64,000 nucleotides of DNA from CALGFI01 sp963786805 (GCA_963786805.1 CAWBAK010000004.1:310001-374000); one strand, 5' to 3'; positions 8,957-18,312 are shown, counted from the stretch's first letter. Numbers and translations: made by a program. Notes: generated from the sequence alone by a model not told the origin.

Positions 8957-9651
8957 CAGTCCTCCGTGAAGGAGAACGCGCGGAACCCCTCCGCGTACTC
9001 CGTTCCCGACTGCTCCCCGAGCTCGCGGGCCCGCTCGCGGACCCACTCCTCGGCGTCGCCGGTGCCCTGCGATTCGTGGCGCCGGAGCGATTCCACCTTC
9101 AGGTCGATCGTCTTGGTGATGTCCACGTAGGTATCGGGCTCCTCGGCAGAAAGCCAAAGGTTCGGGACCTCGAAGGGCTCGAACCCCTCGTCGAGCAGCC
9201 TCGGGAACTGCGGGCGGCTCGGAGCGTCGGGCATCACCGCGCAGAGCGCCAGCGTGCCGGCCTGCTTGTGGTCCCAGTGGTTGATGTACCCGGTGCCCGA
9301 CCAGAGCCTGGAGGGATCCGGCGCCACGATCACCTCGGGGCGCACGCGGCGAACGACCCTCGTCACCGCCTCACGCGTCTCGAGATTCACCTCGAGCTCG
9401 CCGTCGCGGAACCCGAGGAAGTGAAGGCTCGTGACCCCGAGGACCTCGGCCGCGGCGCGCTGCTCGCGCTCGCGGATCGGGATCAGATCCTCGCGGGTGA
9501 CCCCGGGCTCGTTCGAGCCGGCCGAGCCGTCGGTGACCACGCAATAGTGGACCTCGGTCCCCTCCGCCGCCCACGCCGCCGCCGTGCCTCCGCACATGAA
9601 CTCGCCGTCGTCGGGATGAGCGAAGATGATGAGCGCGCTCGCGAACCCCAT
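8956..9651 (-). CDS. LmbE/PIG-L family deacetylase
   Basis: 231 residues. The N-terminal IIFAHPDDGEFMCGGT is the zinc-binding AHPDDxE signature of PIG-L/LmbE enzymes. The downstream INHWDHKQAG supplies a second metal-site histidine motif. Family members deacetylate N-acetylglucosaminyl conjugates, as MshB and Mca do for mycothiol and its adducts, or GlcNAc-PI. Substrate specificity cannot be read here, and no other mycothiol gene is nearby. It is followed by, and overlaps, the DUF5319 gene. Confidence 0.88.
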   Translation of the reverse strand: MGFASALIIFAHPDDGEFMCGGTAAAWAAEGTEVHYCVVTDGSAGSNEPGVTREDLIPIREREQRAAAEVLGVTSLHFLGFRDGELEVNLETREAVTRVVRRVRPEVIVAPDPSRLWSGTGYINHWDHKQAGTLALCAVMPDAPSRPQFPRLLDEGFEPFEVPNLWLSAEEPDTYVDITKTIDLKVESLRRHESQGTGDAEEWVRERARELGEQSGTEYAEGFRAFSFTED

Positions 9652-9691
9652 GTCGCGAAGGGTACCGGACGGACCGGACGGAGACGAAGGG

Positions 9692-11038
9692 TTACGAGGA
9701 GGACGATGCCCGATGGTGCTCGAGCATCATCGGGATCCCATCGCGTGGTCGCAGCGTGACGACGGCTTGCGGCTCGACCACGTGCCCCGGGACCAAGCGA
9801 AGACGCCACCGGCTCGCGATCGTCGCGAGCAGCAGCGTCCCTTCCATCCAGGCGAACGCCTCGCCGATGCAGACGCGCGGGCCGCCGCCGAAGGGCGCGA
9901 ACGCGAACCGGGGGCGATCGTGCGGTTCCAGCCATCGCTCCGGCCGGAAGTCGTCGGAACCGCTCCACCATCGCGGGTCGTGATGCAGCAACCAGGGCGA
10001 GACCACCACGACCGAGCCCGGGGGGATCGCGACCTCACCGGCGAGGTGCTCGCGCACGACGCGCCGGCCGATCGCCCACGCCGGCGGCCGCAGGCGGATC
10101 GATTCGGACAGGACCGCCCGGGCGTACCCGAGGCGCGGCAGGTCCGCTACCGTCGGCAGGCCGCCGTCGAGGGCCGAGTCCAGCTCCGCATGGAGGCGCG
10201 ACTCGGCGCCCGGATGCTGTGCGAGCAGCCACCACGTCCACGCGAGCGCGTTGGCGGTCGTCTCGTGGCCGGCGAGGAACAGCGTCAGCGCCTCGTCCCG
10301 CACCTGGCGATCCGTCATCCCCCTGCCGTCCTCGGTCGCACGAAGGAGCAGGGACAGCACGTCGTCGCCATCCCCGCCGACCGATCCGGATGCGCGGCGC
10401 TCTCGGATCATCGTCTCGATCACGTCGTCGAGCTCGGCTTCGATCCGCCTGTACCGCCGCATCGTCGGGGTGGGCAGATGCACGAGCAGTCGGAAGACGG
10501 GTGAGTACACGCGGTCGAACATCGAGAGCGTCTGCGTCAGGGCGCGGTTGACGGTTGCGCTCCGACGGTCGTCCACGTCGGTCCCGAACAGCGTCTCCCC
10601 GACGATCGCGAGGGTGAGCGACGCCATCTCGGCCCGAACGTCGATCTCGGCTCCGGCGCGCCACCCGCCGGCAACCCGCTCCGCGTGCCGGACCATCGCC
10701 TCCCCGTAGGTGGCGATGCGCTCATGGTGGAACATCGGCTGGATCAGGCGGCGCTGCCGCAGGTGATGCTCGCCCTCGCTCGTGAGAAGGCTCTCCCCGA
10801 GCAGCATCTTCGAGGCTTCGATCGTGGGGCCCTTGCGGAACGCCCTGTGGTCGGTGATCAGGACGTCGTGAACGAGGTCCGGGTGGTTCAGCAGGTAGGC
10901 GTCGCCTCGAGGGATCCGGATCCGAACCACGTCGCCGAGCTCGGCCACGCGCTCGAGCAGTCCGATCGGGTCTCGCCGGAACGCGCGGAGCGCGGCGAAC
11001 GGGGACAGGTCCGCGGTCGGCACCGTCCCCCTCGTCAT
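9692..11038 (-). CDS. cytochrome P450
   Basis: 448 residues with the complete P450 signature set: the I-helix AGHETT, the K-helix ESIRLRP, the PERW meander and the heme-ligand loop FGGGPRVCIGEAFA with the axial cysteine. The length and the LIQPMFHHERI and RRVVREHLAGEV segments resemble bacterial class I P450s of the CYP110/CYP102-like soluble type. It needs a ferredoxin and reductase that are not encoded here. It starts one base after the stop of the cupin gene, so the two form an operon. Substrate unknown. Confidence 0.93.
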   Translation of the reverse strand: MTRGTVPTADLSPFAALRAFRRDPIGLLERVAELGDVVRIRIPRGDAYLLNHPDLVHDVLITDHRAFRKGPTIEASKMLLGESLLTSEGEHHLRQRRLIQPMFHHERIATYGEAMVRHAERVAGGWRAGAEIDVRAEMASLTLAIVGETLFGTDVDDRRSATVNRALTQTLSMFDRVYSPVFRLLVHLPTPTMRRYRRIEAELDDVIETMIRERRASGSVGGDGDDVLSLLLRATEDGRGMTDRQVRDEALTLFLAGHETTANALAWTWWLLAQHPGAESRLHAELDSALDGGLPTVADLPRLGYARAVLSESIRLRPPAWAIGRRVVREHLAGEVAIPPGSVVVVSPWLLHHDPRWWSGSDDFRPERWLEPHDRPRFAFAPFGGGPRVCIGEAFAWMEGTLLLATIASRWRLRLVPGHVVEPQAVVTLRPRDGIPMMLEHHRASSSS

Positions 11039-11039
11039 C

Positions 11040-11402
11040 TCACGGCTCCTTGTAGATCGCCCAGAACTTCTTCACGGGGGTGAGCGCCTTCCAGGTCGCC
11101 TTCGATCCCTTGGGCGTCACGATCACGTCGCCCGGACCCGCGCGATGCACGGTCCCGTCCTCCTCGTGGAGCTCGACCTCACCCTCGATGAGCACCGCGA
11201 CCTCGTGGTAGGTCGGCTCCATCGGACCGGTCTCGGGGACCCGGCGCCAGATCCCGAACGAGAACATCCCGTCGCCGGCGCGGAACGACACGACCTCCTC
11301 GCCCGGCGGGTTCGGATCGCCGTCCTCGACCGGGATCTCCTCCCAGGCCAGCGCGTCCTGCTCGGCCGCCTTGATGACGCGGATGCTCGGGTCGTAGGAC
11401 AT
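11040..11402 (-). CDS. small cupin-fold protein (DUF861/Cupin_3-like)
   Basis: 120 residues consisting of a single cupin barrel: YHEVAVLIEGEVELHEEDG followed by AGPGDVIVTPKGSKATW, the EutQ/DUF861-style pattern with a C-terminal VKKFWAIYK strand. Such proteins bind small ligands or act as isomerases and often lack the full metal triad. It is cotranscribed with the P450 immediately downstream, so it could process or sense the same compound, which is inference from position only. Confidence 0.78.
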   Translation of the reverse strand: MSYDPSIRVIKAAEQDALAWEEIPVEDGDPNPPGEEVVSFRAGDGMFSFGIWRRVPETGPMEPTYHEVAVLIEGEVELHEEDGTVHRAGPGDVIVTPKGSKATWKALTPVKKFWAIYKEP

Positions 11403-11465
11403 CGGGCTCCTTTCGTCGCCTTCGTCGGCGTGCGGAGGCTATCGGAGCGCGACGGACGGGGTCGC

Positions 11466-12852
11466 TCAGCTTCGTGCCGCGAGGAGCCGTTCGAGCGCGT
11501 CGGCTTGCTGGATGACGCTCTGCGGCGAGGGCCCACCGGGGATCGCGCGGGCCCGGACGGAACGGTCTGCGTCGAGCAGCACCGCGCCGTCCGGGAGACC
11601 GAGGTCGGTCCAGTCGTCCGGAGAGAGGGCGTTGAACGTGATGCCCTCGGTCTCGAGCCGCCGAAGCAGCTCACCCACACGTCGGTGCGCCTCGCGGAAC
11701 GGGACGCCTTCCTTCACCAGCGCCTCCGCGAGGTCGGTCGTGTACAGCCCCTCGGCGAGCGTCGCGTTCCTCATCGCCTCGGGGTCGAAGGTCAAGGTCT
11801 CGACGCAGCCGGCGAGCGCGGCGAGCGTCACCTCGAGCGTGTCGGCGGCGTCGAACGCGGCCTCCTTGTCCTCCTGGAGGTCGCGGTGGTAGCCGAGCGG
11901 CAGGCCGTGAAGGACGGTCGAGAGCGCCACGAAGTCGCCGAGCACACGCCCCGCCTTCGCTCGCGCGAGCTCGGCGACATCGGGGTTCCGCTTGTGCGGC
12001 ATCATGCTCGAGCCCGTCGAGTACGCCTCGTCCAGGACGGCCCATCCGAGCGCCTCGTCCGAGAACCGCGCCACGTCGGCGGCCAGCGCGCGACAGATGC
12101 GTCGCGCAGATCGTCGCGTCGGCCAGGAACTCCTGCACGACGTCGCGGTCGCCGACGGCGTCGATCGAGTTGGCGAACCGGTCCTCGAACCCGAGCCGTT
12201 CGGCCGTTCGGGATGGGTCCAGGTTCAGCGTCGACGTCGCGAGCGCGCCCGCACCGAGCGGCGAGACGCTCGCGCGCCCGCGCCAGCCGTGGAGCCGGTC
12301 GAGGTCGCGCGCGAGCGCCCACGCGTGCGCGAGCAGGTGATGGCCGAGCGTGACGGGCTGCGCGAGGCGTCCATGCGTCGTCCCCGGCATCACGGTCTCG
12401 TGATGCGTCCTCGCGTGCTCGATCAGCGCGTGAAGGAGCCGCACCAGACCGTCCTCGATCCGGCGGTGCGCTGCCAGCAGCCACAGTCTCAGGTCGGTCA
12501 TCACGAGGTCGTTCCGTGAACGCCCGGCGTGGAGCTTCGCCCCCACGTCCCCGAGCCGGTCCGTGACCGCGCGCTCGATCGCCGAGTGCACGTCCTCGTC
12601 GGCAGGATGGAACTCGAAGGTCCCGGCGGCGATCTCGTCGCCCACCTCGCGCAGGGTCTTCTCCAGCCGAGCTGCATCGTCGGCCGTCAGCAGACCCGCA
12701 TCCTCGAGCGAACGAGCGTGCGCGATGGAGACCTCGACGTCCTGCGGCGCGAGGCAGACGTCGAACGCGAGGCTCCGGCCCAGCGCCGCGGCCTCCGGCG
12801 CCGGCGGCGTCGAGAAGCGCCCGGACCAGAGCGGCGCGTCGCGATCGGTCAC
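11466..12852 (-). CDS. argH: argininosuccinate lyase, interrupted by a one-base insertion
   Basis: Cleaves argininosuccinate to arginine and fumarate. Residues 1-256 (VTDRDAPLWSGRFS, KLHAGRSRNDLVMTDLRLW, the catalytic TTHGRLAQPVTLGHH) lie in one frame. The remaining part (SDEALGWAVLDEAYSTGSSMMPHKRNPD, with the flexible signature loop) lies in the next. The break is in the GCGCGCG run at 12086-12092. Removing one base gives LSR-LAADVARFSDEA and an uninterrupted 461-residue enzyme. Both halves are well conserved, so this is more likely a sequence error than a dead gene. The GTG start at 12852 overlaps the argG stop (GTGA). Confidence 0.9.
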
Positions 12853-14042
12853 GACTCGGGGCCTCCCTGCTTCGCCGACCACACCTTGAGCGGCAGGCCC
12901 CACAGCTTCACGAACCCCTCGGCGTGTCGCTGGTCGAACGCGTCCTCGCTGCCGTACGTCGCGAGCGACAGGTCGTAGAGCGATGCGTCCGAGCGTCGGC
13001 CCACCACCGTGCACGCGCCGGGCGAGAACGCCAGCCGCACCTCGCCGGTCACGTGGCGCTGGGTGGACCCCACGAACGCGTCGAGCGCCGAGCGAAGCGG
13101 GCTGAACCAGAGCCCGTCGTACACGAGGTCGGCCCACCGCTGCTCGATCCCGGGCTTGAAGTGCGCCAGCTCGCGCTCGAGCGTGAGGTCCTCGAGCGCC
13201 CGATGTGCCGCGATGATCGCGAGCGCGCCCGGCACCTCGTACAGCTCGCGCGACTTGATGCCGACGCGGCGGTTCTCGACCATGTCGACGCGTCCGAACC
13301 CGTAGCGCCCACCGAGCGCGTCGACCGAACGGATCAGCTCGGGCAACGCCGTCGGTGCGCCGTCCAGGGAAACCGGCAGACCACGCTCGAACCCGATCGC
13401 GATCTCGGCGGGCTCGCTCGGACGCTCGTCGGCCGCAGCCGTTCGCTCGAACGCGTCCTCGGGCGGCGCCGCCCACGGATCCTCGAGCGCACCGCACTCG
13501 ACGGTGCGACCCCAGAGGTTCTCGTCGACGGAGTAGGCGGTCGCGACGTTCGCGAGCGGGATCCCCCACTCACCCGCGAGCGCCACCGCCTTCTCGCGCG
13601 GGATCCCCGGGTCGCGGATGGGAGCGAGGACCTTGAGATCGGGAGCGAGCACGCCGAACGAGACCTCGAAACGAACCTGGTCGTTCCCCTTGCCGGTGCA
13701 CCCGTGCGCGACGACCTGCGCGTCCACCTCGCGGGCGACCCGCACGATCTCGTCCGCGATCAAGGGGCGCGCGATTCCGCTCACCATCGGGTACTTGCCC
13801 TCGTAGAGTCCGTTCGCCGCGATCGCCCGCGCGAGGAACTCGTTCGCGAAGCGGTCGACCGCGTCGACCACTCGGACCTGCGTCGCGCCCGCCAGCTCGC
13901 CGCGGCGCTTGATCTCACCCACGTCTTCGTGCTGCCCGACGTCGACCGCGACCGCGTGCACCTCGTACCCGTGGTCGGCCAGCCACCGGATCGCGACCGA
14001 GGTGTCCAGGCCGCCCGAGTACGCGAGTACGGCACGCTCCAT
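12849..14042 (-). CDS. argG: argininosuccinate synthase
   Basis: 397 residues catalysing ATP-dependent condensation of citrulline and aspartate. The N-terminal P-loop AYSGGLDTSVA, AHGCTGKGNDQVRFE, SVDENLWGRTVECG and KSRELYEVPGA are all intact, and the length is typical of bacterial type I enzymes. It lies between argR and argH in one minus-strand operon and overlaps argH by four bases. The ATG at 14042 is three bases beyond the argR stop. Confidence 0.97.
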   Translation of the reverse strand: MERAVLAYSGGLDTSVAIRWLADHGYEVHAVAVDVGQHEDVGEIKRRGELAGATQVRVVDAVDRFANEFLARAIAANGLYEGKYPMVSGIARPLIADEIVRVAREVDAQVVAHGCTGKGNDQVRFEVSFGVLAPDLKVLAPIRDPGIPREKAVALAGEWGIPLANVATAYSVDENLWGRTVECGALEDPWAAPPEDAFERTAAADERPSEPAEIAIGFERGLPVSLDGAPTALPELIRSVDALGGRYGFGRVDMVENRRVGIKSRELYEVPGALAIIAAHRALEDLTLERELAHFKPGIEQRWADLVYDGLWFSPLRSALDAFVGSTQRHVTGEVRLAFSPGACTVVGRRSDASLYDLSLATYGSEDAFDQRHAEGFVKLWGLPLKVWSAKQGGPES

Positions 14043-14045
14043 GTC

Positions 14046-14546
14046 CTACTCCCCTCCCCCATCGGAACGACCGCCCTCGGCGATCGCGTTGAGCGCGCGC
14101 TCGACGGCGCGCGCCGAGGTCCCCTTCGGCGGCACCACGAGGATCGTGTCGTCGCCCGCGATCGTTCCCGCGACCTCGGCGAGCGCCGCACGATCCATCG
14201 CCTCGGCGAGCGCGTTCGCCGCTCCCGGTGGTGTCCGGATCACGACCAGATCCCCGGCACCCTCGGTCACCGAGAGCGCGAACTCGTGGAGCGCGTGTCG
14301 CAACGTCGAGGCCGGCGGCGAGACGTCGCCACGGCCCGGCACGACATACCGGAGACCACGCGCATCGTGCACGCGCGCGAGGCCGAGCTCCTCGACGTCG
14401 CGGCTGATCGTGGACTGGGTCGCCTCGAGACCGAGCCCGCGCAACTGCGCGCGGATCTCCTCCTGGCTCGCCAGTCGCTCCCGGGAGACGAGCGAGAGGA
14501 TCGCCTGCTGTCGCTTGGACTTCGTCATCCCGCCGTTGCGGTTCAC
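14046..14546 (-). CDS. argR: arginine repressor
   Basis: 166 residues. An N-terminal winged helix (QEEIRAQLRGLG, ATQSTISRDVEELGL) binds ARG boxes. The C-terminal half has GTIAGDDTILVV, the arginine-binding/hexamerisation signature. It overlaps argB by four bases (GTGA, GTG start at 14546); ATG 14528 is an alternative start. Being inside the operon it presumably represses, it would autoregulate through the ARG box at 17664-17681. Confidence 0.95.
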   Translation of the reverse strand: MNRNGGMTKSKRQQAILSLVSRERLASQEEIRAQLRGLGLEATQSTISRDVEELGLARVHDARGLRYVVPGRGDVSPPASTLRHALHEFALSVTEGAGDLVVIRTPPGAANALAEAMDRAALAEVAGTIAGDDTILVVPPKGTSARAVERALNAIAEGGRSDGGGE

Positions 14547-15436
14547 GACGCGTCCTCGGGCGTGGCGGTGATCATCGTTCCGATCCCCTCGGGCGTGAAC
14601 AGCTCCAGGACGAGCGCGTGCTCAACGCGGCCGTCGAGCAGGTGCGCGCGCGGGACGCCGGCTTTCAACGCCCGGACCGCGCTCTCCAGCTTCGGGATCA
14701 TCCCGCCGTCGACGACGTCGGCTCGCGCCAGGAGGTCGAGCGTCTCCTCCACGCCGAGCTCGGACAGGAGGTCGCCACCCGGGCCGATCACGCCCGGCAC
14801 GTCGTTCAGGTAGACGAGCTTCTGGGCCTCGAGCCCGATCGCGAGCTCGGCGGCCATCACGTCGGCGTTCACGTTGAACGGATGGCCGCCGTCGTCCGCG
14901 GCGATCGATGCCACCACCGGGACGAACCCGTTGCCCATCAACGTCCGCAGGACCTGGGTGTTCACGCGCACGACCTCGCCGACGTAGCCGAGATCGGGTT
15001 CGGCCTGCTTGCGGGCAAGGGCGAGGCCACCGTCGACCCCCGACAGCCCGACCGCGGGAACATCGCCGGCGACGAGCGATGCCACCAGCTCGGTGTTGAC
15101 CTTTCCGGCGAGCACCATCGTCGCGACGTCGAGCGTGTCGCGATCGGTCACGCGGACCCCGTCGACGAACGACGACGCCAGGCCGAGCCGCTCGGAGAGC
15201 TCGGTCATCTGCGGTCCCCCGCCGTGGACCACGACCGGGTTGATCCCCGCGTGCTGCAGGAGGGAGATGTCTCCCGCGAACGAGCGGGAGAGATCGGCGC
15301 TGTTCATCACGGCGCCGCCGACCTTGATGACGATGACCTTGCCCCGGTGGTCCTGCATGAACGGAAGCGCCTCGATGAGGGTCCGTGCCTTCGCGACGGT
15401 CCGCTCGCGCACCTGAGGAGCAAGGGAGCGCGTCAC
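14543..15436 (-). CDS. argB: acetylglutamate kinase
   Basis: 297 residues of the amino-acid kinase family: KVGGAVMNSADL, VVHGGGPQM, VNADVMAAELA, VVDGGMIPKLESA. It phosphorylates N-acetylglutamate with ATP, the second step of arginine synthesis. An N-terminal helix (QVRERTVAKARTLIEALPFM) precedes the core, as in arginine-inhibited hexameric forms, so feedback inhibition by arginine is plausible. GTG start, with four-base overlaps at both ends. Confidence 0.96.
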   Translation of the reverse strand: MTRSLAPQVRERTVAKARTLIEALPFMQDHRGKVIVIKVGGAVMNSADLSRSFAGDISLLQHAGINPVVVHGGGPQMTELSERLGLASSFVDGVRVTDRDTLDVATMVLAGKVNTELVASLVAGDVPAVGLSGVDGGLALARKQAEPDLGYVGEVVRVNTQVLRTLMGNGFVPVVASIAADDGGHPFNVNADVMAAELAIGLEAQKLVYLNDVPGVIGPGGDLLSELGVEETLDLLARADVVDGGMIPKLESAVRALKAGVPRAHLLDGRVEHALVLELFTPEGIGTMITATPEDAS

Positions 15437-16629
15437 GTCGTGTACTCCGAGTTGATCTTCACGTACTCGTGTGAGAGGTCTACGCCGAGCGCGCGACTCT
15501 CGCCCGGCCCGCCGCCGACCGAGACCGACAGGACGACGTCATGCTCGCGGAGGACCGCCTTTGCGGCCTCGGCTCCGCCTTCGTCGAAGTACGAGGTCAG
15601 GATCTCCCCGCCGAGGATCACCCGCACGTTCCCGATCGAGACCTCGACGAGCTGAGGAAGGAACTGCACGCCCGAGGACCCGATCGCCTGGAGGATCCGG
15701 CCGGGATTGGGATCCCCGCCGAACACGGCCGTCTTCACGAGGAGCGAATCGGCGATCGCCTTGGCGATGACCCGGGCGTCGCCCTCCCGTTCGGCTCCGG
15801 TCACCTCGACGAGGATCACGTGCGTCGCGCCTTCGGCGTCGGCCGCGAGCTGCAGCAGCAGCGAAGCGGCCACCTCGTCGAGCGCCTCCGCCACCTGCCC
15901 CCACCCCGGCGTGCCCGGCAGCACGAGCTCTCCGCCGGCGGCCGCGCTCGACATCAGCAGAACGGTGTCGTTGGTGCTCGTGCACCCGTCGACGGTGAGG
16001 GACTCGAAGCGCGGCTCGAGCACCTCGGTCGCGAGACGCCCGATGTCGGCCGGTGGGATCGGCGCATCCGTCGTGACGAACGCGAGCATCGTCGCGAGCT
16101 TGAGATCGGGGTCGATCATCCCGACGCCCTTGGCGCATCCGCCCACGCGGTACGGCCCCCGCTCGGCGCTCGCCTGCTTGCTCACCGTGTCCGTCGTCAT
16201 GATCGCCTCGGCGAAGGCGTCGCCTCCGTCCTCGGAGAGCCCGCCGACGAGTTCGGGCAGCGCGGCGAGGTACTCGGCCAGATGGAGCGGCTCACCGATG
16301 ACGCCGGTCGAGCACATGAGGACGACCGACGGGTCCAGCCCGAGCGCGTCCGCGACCGCGGCCGACGACGCCTCGGCGTCCCGGTCGCCTTGGATGCCCG
16401 TTCCGGCGTTCGCTTGGCCGCTGTTCACCACGACCGCCTGCGCGAGGTTCCGGCCGAGGCGGCGGCGGGACAGCTTCACGGGTGCGGCCGCGAAGAGGTT
16501 CGTCGTGAACAACCCGGCGGCGCTGCGAGGTTCGTCTCCGAGGAGCAAGCCCAGGTCGGGCCGGCCCGAGGGCTTCATCCCCGCCGTCACGCCGGCGGCC
16601 CGGAACCCGTGCGGGAACGTCACGCTCAT
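15433..16629 (-). CDS. argJ: glutamate N-acetyltransferase / amino-acid acetyltransferase
   Basis: 398 residues. AKGVGMIDPDLKLATMLAF contains the threonine that becomes the new N-terminus after self-cleavage. VVNSGQANAGTG, TVDGCTSTNDT and FGGDPNPGRI are also typical. ArgJ recycles acetyl groups from acetylornithine to glutamate, and in many bacteria it also uses acetyl-CoA. The ATG at 16629 overlaps the argC stop (ATGA) and the stop overlaps argB (GTGA). Confidence 0.96.
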   Translation of the reverse strand: MSVTFPHGFRAAGVTAGMKPSGRPDLGLLLGDEPRSAAGLFTTNLFAAAPVKLSRRRLGRNLAQAVVVNSGQANAGTGIQGDRDAEASSAAVADALGLDPSVVLMCSTGVIGEPLHLAEYLAALPELVGGLSEDGGDAFAEAIMTTDTVSKQASAERGPYRVGGCAKGVGMIDPDLKLATMLAFVTTDAPIPPADIGRLATEVLEPRFESLTVDGCTSTNDTVLLMSSAAAGGELVLPGTPGWGQVAEALDEVAASLLLQLAADAEGATHVILVEVTGAEREGDARVIAKAIADSLLVKTAVFGGDPNPGRILQAIGSSGVQFLPQLVEVSIGNVRVILGGEILTSYFDEGGAEAAKAVLREHDVVLSVSVGGGPGESRALGVDLSHEYVKINSEYTT

Positions 16630-17664
16630 GGGTACACCCCGATGCTCGACAACGCCGTCGTCTCGTCGAACCCGGCCATCAGGTTCAGGTTCTGGATCGC
16701 CTGTCCGGCGGCACCCTTGACGAGGTTGTCGAGCGCGCCGATCACGGCGGCCGTTCCCGATCGCGGGTCGACCGACGCCTGCAGCTCGACGACGTTCGAG
16801 CCGCGCACGCGCTTCGTGTCCACCATCGCGCCGGGCGGCAGCACGCGGACGAACGGCTCGCCCTCGTACGCCTCGGCCAGCGCCGACACGAGCGCGTCGG
16901 TCGTCGTGCCCTCCGACGCCTTCACGTAGGACGTCGTCAGGACCCCGCGCACCGCCGGCACGAGATGCGGCGCGAAAGTGACGCGAACGTCGATGCCGGT
17001 CGCGAGCGCGAGCGCGCTGCTCCATCTCGGGCGTGTGCTGGTGCGATGGGAACCGGTACGGGCGGATGCTCTCCTCCGTCACCACGTGGCTCGCCGCATC
17101 GCCCGCCGTCCGCCCGGCGCCGGACAGTCCTGTCTTGCCGTCGACGACGACGGGGCCCTCGACGAGTCCGCGCTCGAGCAGCGGCGCGAGCCCGAGGACG
17201 ACGGGGGTCGGGAAGCATCCGGGGTTCGCCACCAGCTGCGCGCCGCGGAGCTGATCGCGGAAGCGCTCGGGAAGGCCGTACACCGCCTTCTCAAGCCACG
17301 CCGCGGCCGGATGCTCGAAGCCGTACCACTCCGGATACGCGGATGCGGGCAACCGGAAGTCCCCCGCGAGATCGAGCACCCGGACCGACGCCTCGAGCAG
17401 CGCGGGCGCGAGCGCCGAGCTCTCGCCGTGCGGCAGCGCGAGGAACGCGAGGTCGATGTCCCGCGCCTCCTCCACCGGTTGGATCCTCAGAGAAGCCGCG
17501 GGTGAGCCCGCCAGGTGCGGGTGCACCTCCTCGAGGGTCCGCCCTGCGCTGTCGCGTCCTCCGAGGAAGGCGAGCTCCACCTCGGGGTGCCCGAGTGCGA
17601 GTCGCACGAACTCGCCACCCGTGTACCCGGACGCACCCAGCACCCCCACCCGCAGACCGGCCAT
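16626..17664 (-). CDS. argC: N-acetyl-gamma-glutamyl-phosphate reductase, interrupted by a one-base insertion
   Basis: First gene of the arginine operon. The N-terminal NAD(P)-binding GVLGASGYTGGEF and the catalytic ANPGCFPTP are in one frame up to SHQHTPEMEQ. The substrate-binding C-terminal half (VRGVLTTSYVKAS, DTKRVRGSN) continues in another. Removing one base from GCGCGC at 17012-17017 joins them as EQ-ALALATGIDVRVTFAPHLVP and gives a normal 345-residue enzyme. A spurious long frame otherwise fuses the N-terminal half to argJ. The ATG at 17664 has no Shine-Dalgarno; see the promoter entry. Confidence 0.92.
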
Positions 17665-17700
17665 GTGAGTATTTATGCAGTCGATGCATGGAACTGTCAA
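17664..17700 (-). promoter_or_regulatory. argC promoter with ARG box and probable leaderless start
   Basis: Reading the minus strand, TTGACA (17700-17695) is followed by a 17-base spacer and CATAAA (17677-17672), a good housekeeping-type promoter. ACTGCATAAATACTCACA (17681-17664) matches the ARG-box consensus WNTGAATWWWWATTCANW at 16 of 18 positions, with symmetric mismatches, and covers the -10 region. The A of the argC ATG is 8 bases past the -10 hexamer, which is where transcription should begin. No ribosome-binding site is present, so the mRNA is probably leaderless and repressed by ArgR binding over the start. Confidence 0.72.
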
Positions 17701-17747
17701 CCCGCAGGCGGCCGGTCAGCAACTCCGAGGCTTAGGCTGTCCGTTCG

Positions 17748-18079
17748 ATGGAATTCGACGAGGCCCTCGCACGGTCGGGATTCACCCGGAGCTCGGACCG
17801 AGCTCCGCATGGGGTCAGGGTGTTCGAGGCCCACCCCAACCGCTACCTCACCTACACCGTTCAGGCGTTCAAGGACGGGTCCGCGCTCCTCTCGTGGGAG
17901 TTCGCCGTCGGTGAGTACCTCGCAACGAAGGGGATCCAGTTCGGATCGGACGAGACGCTCAACCAGTTCGCCTACCCGCGTGAGGACACCGCGGCGCCCA
18001 GGACGGCGCATGGCTCGCCGGGGCGATCGAGCGGGCCGAGGCGCTCCTGGCCGACATCCGATTCGATCGTCCCGACTGA
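17748..18079 (+). CDS. conserved-looking hypothetical protein, one-base deletion
   Basis: A 110-residue protein starting MEFDEALARSGFTRS with a beta-rich centre (YLTYTVQAFKDGSALLSWEFAVG). The coding pattern leaves the frame at about 17983-17996. Adding one base restores AQDGAWLAGAIERAEALLADIRFDRPD and a natural stop at 18077-18079. It is divergent from argC, and its start lies 48 bases beyond the argC -35 box. I do not recognise a family; no membrane segment or catalytic motif is visible. Confidence 0.6.
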
Positions 18080-18081
18080 CG

Positions 18082-18228
18082 TCAGAGATCCATGTCATCG
18101 GGACCGATATCGGCGCCGTGAGCGATCAGAAACACGATCAGCCACGCCACGGCGATGGCAAGCAGCAGCAGGCCGAACCAGATCAGGAACCCCTTCAGGG
18201 TGACCCCGATCAGGCCCTCGATGCTCAC
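18082..18228 (-). CDS. 48-residue single-pass membrane protein
   Basis: GTG at 18228 is preceded by GAGGT about 8 bases upstream. The product is VSIEGLIGVTLKG, then a long hydrophobic helix (FLIWFGLLLLAIAVAWLIVF) and an acidic tail GADIGPDDMDL. It lies downstream of rmuC and convergent with the small hypothetical gene, whose stop is 3 bases away. The GAGGT overlaps two nested 10-base palindromes (18236-18250). Function unknown; too short for motif assignment. Confidence 0.55.
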   Translation of the reverse strand: MSIEGLIGVTLKGFLIWFGLLLLAIAVAWLIVFLIAHGADIGPDDMDL

Positions 18229-18312
18229 ACCGGTTACCTCGAGGTACCTCGCACGTCCATGTACAGAGCGTAGGCCTCGCGCATCTGCCCCGCTGAGCGA
18301 CCGTGCGATCCG

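Noticed and set aside
11466..12852. Programmed frameshifting in argH.
   Set aside because: No slippery heptamer or downstream structure is evident, and similar breaks occur in many unrelated genes, pointing to sequence error.
15433..17700. A long minus-strand frame apparently fusing argC and argJ.
   Set aside because: The middle part is out-of-frame argC. With one base removed at 17012-17017 argC ends normally and argJ has its own ATG at 16629.
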